Part shown: piece by piece, positions 1 to 5,052 of the stretch
Layout of the letters: every line of letters begins with the position of its first letter
Numbering within the stretch: position 1 is the stretch's first letter
Origin: an uncultured Bacillota bacterium
GTDB taxonomy: Bacteria > Bacillota > Clostridia > UBA1381
Direction of reading: 5' to 3'
Length of the DNA stretch: 5,052 bases
Assembly (NCBI GenBank): GCA_949297205.1
Contig: CASFSH010000227.1
Span: 1 to 5,052 of the forward strand
The notes under the pieces: model-generated
Databases searched by the model: none
Told to the model about the DNA's origin: nothing
What the model saw: the letters and a program-made list of their open reading frames with translations, nothing else
Program-made: the position numbers and the translations under genes

Positions 1-66
1 TATAAAATGGAAAAAATGAATTGTTAATTTTGAAATGCAAACAGTTAAATTAAAGGAGGAAAAAGT
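1..66 (+). other. leader region upstream of the first gene
   Basis: This is a short AT-rich stretch before the beta-helix gene. It starts with TATAAA at 1-6, which would fit a -10 box, but any -35 element would lie outside the window, so no promoter is claimed. Stop codons close all three forward frames: TAA at 3-5, TGA at 17-19 and TAA at 25-27. An upstream gene could therefore end only within the first few bases. No stem-loop or riboswitch-like structure is apparent in what is visible. Confidence 0.4.
52..59 (+). promoter_or_regulatory. Shine-Dalgarno site of the beta-helix gene
   Basis: AAAGGAGG is a near-perfect complement to the 3' end of 16S rRNA. It lies seven bases before the ATG at 67, which is ideal spacing and fixes that start. 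A strong site suggests high translation of this secreted protein. Confidence 0.9.
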
Positions 67-147
67 ATGACAGGAAAAAAAATCATTTCTATGTTTGCGG
101 CATTATCAATGGGAATCGGTTTGATGAACCTGAATGTTGCAGCCGCT
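67..147 (+). other. signal peptide of the beta-helix protein
   Basis: Residues 1-27 have a basic n-region (K4, K5), a hydrophobic core from about I6 to L22, and a small-residue c-region (V24 A25 A26 A27) before E28. This is a Sec/signal peptidase I type. There is no lipobox cysteine, so the protein is not predicted to be a lipoprotein. Confidence 0.85.
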
Positions 148-2595
148 GAGCTAACAACATTTTATGTTGCGACAGACGGAAGTGATGAAGGCGCCGGTAC
201 AATAGACGATCCGTTTGCTACAATAACTGCTGCGCGTGATGCAATCAGAAAAATCAAAGAAGAAAACGGAGAACTGCCAGATAAAGGGGTATGCGTATAT
301 CTTAGGGAAGGTACATATGCAATACATTCCACCATAGAATTTACCGAGGAAGATTCGGGAACAGAAGAATGTCCTATAACATACAGAGCATATAAAGATG
401 AAAATGTTGTCCTGATAGGCGGAGAAAAACTTGAAGTAAAAGATTTTAAAAGAGTCGCTGATCAGTCTGTTTTAGACAGAATATATGATAGAGAGGCAAG
501 AGAATGTATTTATCAGTATGATCTTTCAACAATCGAAGATTTTACATATGGCGATATATTCGACTCTACTCAAAGCGGCAATATGCCTAATGAGCTTGTT
601 ATAGACGGTAAAGTAATGACAATAGCAAGATATCCGAATGTGACGGCAAACGGTGACGATCAGTTTGAAAAGGTTCAAAATATTATAAGCGATACTTTGG
701 AAGACAACAAGTGTTCATTCACAATTGCTGACTCTTCAAGGGCAAACAATTGGAATACCGCAACGGATATGAGATTTTCAGCAAACTGGACATATCTTTG
801 GTCGTCTTCATATGATAAGTTGGACAGTGTGAAGAATGGAGTTATTACCGTAAAAAGAGCTTCAAGCGGAACTCTGACACCGGGAACGGCACGTTTTTAT
901 GTAATTAATCTTTTGGAAGAACTTGATCGCCCCGAAGAGTATTATATTGATAAGGAAAATCAGATACTTTATCTTTATCCGCCGACAAATTCAACAGGTG
1001 ATTCTACAATTTATATTTCAACTTTAAGAGATACTATGTTTAATATAAACGGAGCATCTTATCTGACATTCAGAAATTTTGAAGTCCCTTGTTCAAGAGG
1101 AACAGCTTTTCAGATAACGGAAGGTGAACATAATACTGTTGAATATTGTAATATAAGAAATCTGGGCGGAAGAGCCGTATTGATAGCCGGTGGAAAATAT
1201 AACGGAGCAGTAGGAAATTTTGTATCAATGTGTAACGGCGGTGTTGATGTAAAAGGCGGTGATCGAAACACGCTTGAACCCGGTTATAATTATGCAGAGA
1301 ATAATGAAACAGAAAAGTTTTCAAGAATCAGCAAAACCTATTTGGGCGGAGTTATGATTGAAGGATGCGGAAACAGGCTTTCACATAACGAAGTGCATGA
1401 TGCACTGCATCTTGGTATGCAGTTTGCGGGAAATGAAAATATAATTGAATACAATGAATTTTATGATCTGTTAAAATCAGTTGACGATTCCGGCGGAATA
1501 TATGCCGGACGTACATGGGTATGGAGAGGAAATAAGATAGCGAACAACTATTTTCATGATTTTTACGGTTCATCAGGCGGTGTAGGTCTTGGATGTATTT
1601 ATCTTGACGATTATCTTTCGGGAAACAGTGTTACCGGAAATATATTCTATAATGTACCCGGAAGAGGAATGTGGGCGGAAGCCGGAAGTGACAATGTTAT
1701 TTCCAATAATATTATGATAGATGTGGGAACACCTATAAGATACGCAAACAGAGGAAACAGTCAGATTAAAATGGATGAGATAGATAAAACAAATAAAATG
1801 TGGACTTCTTTGGAGGAAGTACCGTATACGTCTGATATTTGGCTTGAAAAATATCCTATATTAAAGGATATTATGACTTTACCTGTATATTCACCGAACA
1901 GAGTTACAATTACAAACAATGTTGCCGTAAATTCAGGTTCAAACGATATTATGGAGGGAGTAGCAGAAAACGGTACTGTTGAGAATAACATATCCATGAG
2001 TGATCCTGGATTTGTTGACCTTGCAAACGGTGATTTCAGATTAAAGGAAGATGCACAGGTATATACCGAACTTCCGGGATTTGTCGATGTTCATTTTGAA
2101 AAAATGGGAAGATATACCGAACGTCTGGATGAAATGGTAAAAGATGCACTTGTTCTTGGAATTGATAGGGCAGGAGCAAAAAATAATGGTGAAATGACTC
2201 AAATAGATCCCGATAACGATGCAGTAATGCCGATTATTATAAATGACAGAACAATGGTTCCTGTTCGATTTATTTCAGAGAGTTTAGGTGCTGATGTTAC
2301 ATGGGATGCAAATACTGAGGAAATAGGAATTACATATATCGGAAAAACCATAAAAATGACAATAGGAAAAAATAACTTTACGGTTGACGGTGAAACCGTT
2401 GAATTGGATTCACCTCCTACAATTGTTGAAGATCGTACGCTTGTTCCTTTGAGAGCCTTGGTTGAATCTTTAAACAAGAAGGTATTCTGGGATGACAAAG
2501 GACTTATTGTAATAAGTAATAATGAACAAATATTTGACAGTACAGAGGATGCTTATTTAATTGATGACTTATTAAGACAGATTAATTTAAGATAA
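67..2595 (+). CDS. secreted beta-helix glycoside hydrolase-like protein (GH141/GH120-like) with C-terminal stalk domain
   Basis: This 842-residue protein probably acts outside the cell on a plant or host glycan. Residues 1-27 form a signal peptide: GKK, a hydrophobic core, then VAAA with likely cleavage before E28. Residues 31-120 carry the usual entry of beta-helix CAZymes (YVATDGSDEGAGT, DPFATITAARDAIR, LREGTY, EDSG, PITYRAY, LIGG). Residues 176-191 (ELVIDGK...ARYPN) and YYIDKENQILYLYPP match GH141-type proteins. Rungs with Asn at their turns start near N356, N436, N458, N489, N520 and N543. Acidic candidates are D473/D474 (VDDSGGIY) and D514/D515 (IYLDDY). PGFVDLANGDFRL closes the helix near residue 655. 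Residues 719-820 are a stalk domain with two DRTxVPxR motifs. The start is set by AAAGGAGG seven bases upstream. The beta-helix secreted-enzyme call is solid. The GH141 family is a recollection-based match; GH120 or an unclassified beta-helix family is possible, and the substrate is unknown. Confidence 0.8.
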   Translation: MTGKKIISMFAALSMGIGLMNLNVAAAELTTFYVATDGSDEGAGTIDDPFATITAARDAIRKIKEENGELPDKGVCVYLREGTYAIHSTIEFTEEDSGTEECPITYRAYKDENVVLIGGEKLEVKDFKRVADQSVLDRIYDREARECIYQYDLSTIEDFTYGDIFDSTQSGNMPNELVIDGKVMTIARYPNVTANGDDQFEKVQNIISDTLEDNKCSFTIADSSRANNWNTATDMRFSANWTYLWSSSYDKLDSVKNGVITVKRASSGTLTPGTARFYVINLLEELDRPEEYYIDKENQILYLYPPTNSTGDSTIYISTLRDTMFNINGASYLTFRNFEVPCSRGTAFQITEGEHNTVEYCNIRNLGGRAVLIAGGKYNGAVGNFVSMCNGGVDVKGGDRNTLEPGYNYAENNETEKFSRISKTYLGGVMIEGCGNRLSHNEVHDALHLGMQFAGNENIIEYNEFYDLLKSVDDSGGIYAGRTWVWRGNKIANNYFHDFYGSSGGVGLGCIYLDDYLSGNSVTGNIFYNVPGRGMWAEAGSDNVISNNIMIDVGTPIRYANRGNSQIKMDEIDKTNKMWTSLEEVPYTSDIWLEKYPILKDIMTLPVYSPNRVTITNNVAVNSGSNDIMEGVAENGTVENNISMSDPGFVDLANGDFRLKEDAQVYTELPGFVDVHFEKMGRYTERLDEMVKDALVLGIDRAGAKNNGEMTQIDPDNDAVMPIIINDRTMVPVRFISESLGADVTWDANTEEIGITYIGKTIKMTIGKNNFTVDGETVELDSPPTIVEDRTLVPLRALVESLNKKVFWDDKGLIVISNNEQIFDSTEDAYLIDDLLRQINLR
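1018..2010 (+). other. right-handed parallel beta-helix core
   Basis: This covers roughly residues 318-648. Recurrent rungs of 22-31 residues follow an N-x-[IVL]-x-x-N-x-[IFV] pattern: NTVEYCNI, NRLSHNEV, NIIEYNEF, NKIANNYF, NSVTGNIF, NVISNNIM, then VTITNNVA and GTVENNIS after an insertion. The regular Asn at turns suggests an asparagine ladder. The acidic pairs D473/D474 and D514/D515 sit on loops between rungs, where beta-helix glycosidases place their active sites. The boundaries are approximate. Confidence 0.8.
2221..2526 (+). other. stalk domain (copper amine oxidase N-terminal-like)
   Basis: Residues 719-820 contain two homologous halves. The first has DRTMVPVRFISESLG followed by VTWD (D727 to D747). 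The second has DRTLVPLRALVESL followed by VFWDD (D789 to D810). The conserved Arg-Thr/Val-Pro/Arg motifs lie 62 residues apart. This is the PF07833-type module often attached to secreted Clostridia and Paenibacillus proteins, where it is thought to help surface or wall association; it is not an amine oxidase. About 20 residues follow it (EQIFDST...LLRQINLR), rich in acidic and Leu/Ile residues. Confidence 0.88.
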
Positions 2596-2599
2596 TTTG

Positions 2600-2625
2600 G
2601 TTTTAACGGTGCAAGAACCGAAAAC
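2600..2625 (+). other. imperfect hairpin in the intergenic gap
   Basis: GTTTT (2600-2604) pairs with AAAAC (2621-2625), and CGGT (2607-2610) pairs with ACCG (2617-2620). There is an AA bulge at 2605-2606 and a six-base loop GCAAGA. No U-tract follows; the next bases are AATATATTATTTATA. It therefore does not look like an intrinsic terminator. It could be a weak attenuating or RNA-processing structure between two cotranscribed genes, or chance. Confidence 0.35.
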
Positions 2626-2639
2626 AATATATTATTTAT

Positions 2640-2647
2640 AAAGGAGG
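2640..2647 (+). promoter_or_regulatory. Shine-Dalgarno site that decides the start of the second gene
   Basis: AAAGGAGG lies three bases before an ATG at 2651 and nine bases before an in-frame ATG at 2657. Three bases is too close for efficient initiation, and the gene upstream uses a seven-base gap, so 2657 is preferred. The same octamer precedes both genes, suggesting similar translation strength. Confidence 0.8.
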
Positions 2648-2656
2648 AAAATGACA

Positions 2657-2731
2657 ATGGCAAAAAAACTAATGGTACTTATGCTTTCTCTTGCTCTTGC
2701 AGGAAGTATTGTTCCGGCAACCGTCTGGGCA
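2657..2731 (+). other. signal peptide of the modular protein
   Basis: Residues 1-25 have lysines at 3 and 4, a Leu/Met/Ala-rich core (L5 to V19), and V23-W24-A25 before E26, D27. This is a classic Sec/signal peptidase I layout with no lipobox cysteine. If the ATG at 2651 were used, two residues (M, T) would be added without changing the prediction. Confidence 0.85.
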
Positions 2732-5052
2732 GAGGATGCAAGCCTGAGCTTTAAGCAGTTTAATGCTACCAAAAAAGTTATAACAATAGACTTTGATGGT
2801 GTCAGCGGACAGCTTGATTCTGAAACGATAGAAGGAAAAATCGGCATACAAAAGCGCGCAGCTGACGGAAGTATAACAACTCTGACCGCTCAGGACTTTA
2901 CATTTGAAGTTACAAAAGAAATGAACGGAACGAACGCTGATAATGAAGTCGTTGTTACGGCAGAAGCAAACACTCTTATCATTACGCCGAATGATGGAAT
3001 TGATACGAACTCCCTGTATAAGGTGACGATTGATGCAGGAGTTACTGATACAAATTCCGTGGTATTATCTGAAGACGTTTCAACAGGATGGTTTAAGGTT
3101 GATGAACTGTTTTTTGATGATTTTAATGTTGAGTTTGATGATCAGCAGCAGCCATTATATCCTTATTCACCAGTAAACGAAGGCATGAAGAGCGACTATT
3201 ATAATGTTAATAACTGGGCAAGAGTGCAAATTGCAGATGAAACAAATAAAATTCCACCTGCAAATTATAATGTTATGCGCTGGAATTCAAATGATGGATC
3301 ATTTTCTGTGAATGAAAAGGGATTGCCTCTTAATAAGAGAAAAGCAGATTATACAGTAGAGTATAAATACAAATATCCGGGATATGCCAATTCTTCACAT
3401 GCATATTCAGTCCACAGACTATATATGCGATCAAATGTAACATCATCGGGTGCAGGATTTGATTTGGCGACCGGATATGGATTATGGCTGAGAGATAATG
3501 TGGCAACTACAGGAAATTTATCTGCTCCCGTAAAATTATATGCAGGAAATACATTGCTTTATACAACTGAAAGTTTTACTCCCGAAGATGCATTGGTTGA
3601 TGTAAGAATGTCTGTAATAGGCGATAATATCCAATGTTATGTTGATAACAATAAACTTATTGAAACAATAGATCAGACATATACAAATGCCGGTACAACA
3701 GGATTTTATGATGTTAACTCAACTGCATGGTGGACACCGTCATACATTGATGATTTGTCCATAACATCAGTTAAAAAAATTGGAGAAGAAATACCTACAG
3801 TTACATATAATGATTTTAATGCCGACACATCAGGTATATCAATACAGTTTGAGGGTACAATGGACGATCTTGACCCTGAAACTGTTGATTTGGAAGTATA
3901 TGAAAACAACCAGCTTATTCCGGAAAGCGGATACACATGGAAAGTATACGGAAATGAAATTGAAATTATGTTTGAAAGACCTCTTACGATAAATTATCTT
4001 TACGAGGTAAAAGTTGCCCCGGGACTTAAGGATATATCAGGTATAAGTACCCCGTTGTCATCTCAGGCATCAACAGGAGGATTTATTCTTGAAAAAATAT
4101 ACAGCAATACGTTTGATGATGCACAGAGTGTAAGTCAATGGGCTGCATCCCCTTCAAACTTCAGCATAACCGATGGACAGTTTGTAAGTAACGGAGAAGT
4201 TGACAGATGCGGTATGCCTGATTTAACAAGATATGCAGATTATGTAACCGAGGCTGATTTTAAGATTACATCAAACAGTGAATTCAACATTTATTCAAGA
4301 AGCTCTGATCACAGACGTTATTATTCAGAATCAAGCAAATACAGAATAAGATTTGTGAATTACGGAATAATTTTATATGCACCTGATTCAACAGAAATTG
4401 CAAATGTAAGCTATAATATTGAAACAGATGTATATCACCACGCAAGAGTTGTTAACAAAGGTGACAGAATAAAGGTTTATCTTGATGATGAAATTGTTAT
4501 GGACTTAGAGTCACAGGTTATTACAACAGCAGGAACCTTCGGTGTAAGAATGTCCGGTGAAGCATATATGGATAATCTTACACTGACAAAGATTACTCCT
4601 ATGGAAATTCCTTTAAATACACAGATAAAATATAATGCAGATTCAGATGCGGTATATCTTGATATTGGTGTTGATGGTATTGTAAATACTATAATCGAGT
4701 CAAGCATAGGCGATGTAAAACTTTATAATGAAAACGGGGAAGAAATGGAAAGTACGGTATATGTACAGGGTAAACATGTTATTATTGATCCTCAGGAAGA
4801 AATTGAAATAGGTAAAAAATATACAATTGAAGCTCGTGGTATAAAAACAAGCTTTAATACCGATGTTGAAGATTTTAAACAAAGTTTTAAGAGAGTTAAA
4901 GTTTGGAGTGAAACCTTTGACACAGAGGAATCGGCATCACCGGCAGCATGGAGGAACAGACCTGCTGTATCATGGTATAACGGAATGATGAGATTGACGG
5001 CAGAAGAGTATACGGATGCTATTTACAGCAGTACCTGGAAGAATACATCTAA
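2657..5052 (+). CDS. large secreted modular protein with repeated Ig-like and jelly-roll (LamG/ConA-like) domains, 3' end outside window
   Basis: The frame is open from the ATG to the window edge, with 798 complete codons and no stop seen. Residues 1-25 form a signal peptide (K3 K4, hydrophobic core, VWA then E26). The rest shows repeated module pairs. Ig-like domains lie at about 28-150, 378-480 and 649-748; the second best fits SbsA_Ig/Big_5 (LDPETVDLEV, then YEVKVAPGLKDISG). Jelly-roll domains follow at about 152-371 and 482-646, and from 750 to the edge. Each starts with an F-D motif after a short linker and ends, where visible, in YIDDL or YMDNL. No catalytic domain or anchoring motif is seen. 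It starts 61 bases after the beta-helix gene, so cotranscription is likely. It is inferred to be a glycan-binding, adhesive or scaffold protein, or the front of a larger enzyme. The architecture is clear; the function is not. Confidence 0.78.
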   Translation, partial: MAKKLMVLMLSLALAGSIVPATVWAEDASLSFKQFNATKKVITIDFDGVSGQLDSETIEGKIGIQKRAADGSITTLTAQDFTFEVTKEMNGTNADNEVVVTAEANTLIITPNDGIDTNSLYKVTIDAGVTDTNSVVLSEDVSTGWFKVDELFFDDFNVEFDDQQQPLYPYSPVNEGMKSDYYNVNNWARVQIADETNKIPPANYNVMRWNSNDGSFSVNEKGLPLNKRKADYTVEYKYKYPGYANSSHAYSVHRLYMRSNVTSSGAGFDLATGYGLWLRDNVATTGNLSAPVKLYAGNTLLYTTESFTPEDALVDVRMSVIGDNIQCYVDNNKLIETIDQTYTNAGTTGFYDVNSTAWWTPSYIDDLSITSVKKIGEEIPTVTYNDFNADTSGISIQFEGTMDDLDPETVDLEVYENNQLIPESGYTWKVYGNEIEIMFERPLTINYLYEVKVAPGLKDISGISTPLSSQASTGGFILEKIYSNTFDDAQSVSQWAASPSNFSITDGQFVSNGEVDRCGMPDLTRYADYVTEADFKITSNSEFNIYSRSSDHRRYYSESSKYRIRFVNYGIILYAPDSTEIANVSYNIETDVYHHARVVNKGDRIKVYLDDEIVMDLESQVITTAGTFGVRMSGEAYMDNLTLTKITPMEIPLNTQIKYNADSDAVYLDIGVDGIVNTIIESSIGDVKLYNENGEEMESTVYVQGKHVIIDPQEEIEIGKKYTIEARGIKTSFNTDVEDFKQSFKRVKVWSETFDTEESASPAAWRNRPAVSWYNGMMRLTAEEYTDAIYSSTWKNTS
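2738..3772 (+). repeat. protein module 1: Ig-like domain plus jelly-roll
   Basis: The Ig-like part covers residues 28-150 (LDSETIEGKIGI, LIITPNDGI, LYKVTIDAG). It ends at VSTGWF and is followed at once by FFDDFN (152-157), the first jelly-roll strand. The jelly-roll carries VRMSVIGDNIQCYVDNNK (316-333), a LamG-type strand pair, and ends at YIDDLSIT (363-370). The jelly-roll is about 50 residues longer than the next one. A QQQ run (CAGCAGCAG, 3142-3150) lies in its first loop. Confidence 0.7.
3782..4594 (+). repeat. protein module 2: Ig-like domain plus jelly-roll
   Basis: The Ig-like part runs over residues 376-480, with the clearest SbsA_Ig-type signature (LDPETVDLEVYE, then a hydrophobic strand, LYEVKVAPGLKD, ASTGGF). 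The jelly-roll starts at the NTFDD motif (484-488). It has ARVVNKGDRIKVYLDDE (596-612), aligning with the module 1 segment at the same G-D-x-I-x-x-Y-x-D pattern, and ends at YMDNLTLTKI (637-646). The similarity is at protein level; no long DNA-level repeat is seen. Confidence 0.72.
4595..5052 (+). repeat. protein module 3: divergent Ig-like domain and start of a jelly-roll, cut by the window edge
   Basis: Residues 649-748 have the strand rhythm of the earlier Ig-like domains (VKLYNENGEEM, HVIIDPQEEIEIGKKYTIEA) but diverge most. The Pro-Glu-Thr segment and the D-x-x-G turn of module 2 are not recognisable. VWSETFDTEE (749-758) repeats the boundary motif that opens a jelly-roll, and W766 and W774 follow. 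The domain is still open at the last base. Confidence 0.6.

Noticed and set aside
35..70. An 11-codon ORF (ATG at 35) whose TGA overlaps the ATG of the beta-helix gene as ATGA
   Set aside because: It has no Shine-Dalgarno site before its ATG, and its codons include the Shine-Dalgarno site of the real gene. The overlap looks like chance.
1070..2498. Minus-strand ORFs of 73-99 codons inside the beta-helix gene
   Set aside because: They are antisense shadows of a long, well-supported gene, with no Shine-Dalgarno site or recognisable domain and with low-complexity composition.
2221..2526. Copper amine oxidase activity suggested by the domain's family name
   Set aside because: Only the N-terminal stalk module is present; there is no catalytic amine oxidase domain or topaquinone motif.
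2628..2635. TATATT/TATTAT as a -10 promoter box for the second gene
   Set aside because: No -35-like hexamer lies 16-18 bases upstream (the bases there are AACGGT/CGGTGC), and the sequence is simply AT-rich.
3142..3150. CAGCAGCAG as a microsatellite
   Set aside because: Three units encoding QQQ in a loop are too short to mean anything.
2632..4882. Minus-strand ORFs of 60-76 codons and a 70-codon plus-strand ORF at 3780-3992
   Set aside because: They all lie within the second large gene in other frames; the main frame is continuous through them and carries the domain signatures.

Overview
The window is AT-rich, and both genes have strong AAAGGAGG ribosome-binding sites and short Gram-positive-type Sec signal peptides. 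Gene 1 ends in a 'stalk' (copper-amine-oxidase-N-like) domain of the kind common in Clostridia. Together these suggest an anaerobic, polysaccharide-degrading Clostridia-type Bacillota (gut, rumen or similar). This is an inference from style and domains; no marker gene is present.

Layout. Bases 1-66 are a short leader with a Shine-Dalgarno site. Bases 67-2595 (+) encode a complete 842-residue secreted protein with a right-handed parallel beta-helix resembling glycoside hydrolase family GH141 or GH120, followed by a C-terminal stalk domain. Bases 2596-2656 are a 61-base gap holding an imperfect hairpin without a U-tract and a second strong Shine-Dalgarno site. From 2657 (+) a second large secreted protein stays open to the right edge (798 residues seen, 3' end missing). 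It has no recognised catalytic domain and is built from repeated pairs of an Ig-like (SbsA_Ig/Big_5-type) domain and a concanavalin A/LamG-like jelly-roll: two complete pairs and a third that is cut off. The minus strand shows no convincing gene.

How they may work together. The same orientation, short gap, absence of a clear terminator and shared secretion signals suggest one transcript encoding extracellular glycan-processing functions. The first protein is probably the enzyme. The second is probably a modular binding, adhesion or scaffold protein, or the non-catalytic front of a larger enzyme. Substrate is not readable from the sequence. I see no mobile element, CRISPR array, RNA gene or defence system. 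The most distinctive item is the repeated Ig/jelly-roll architecture of the second protein.
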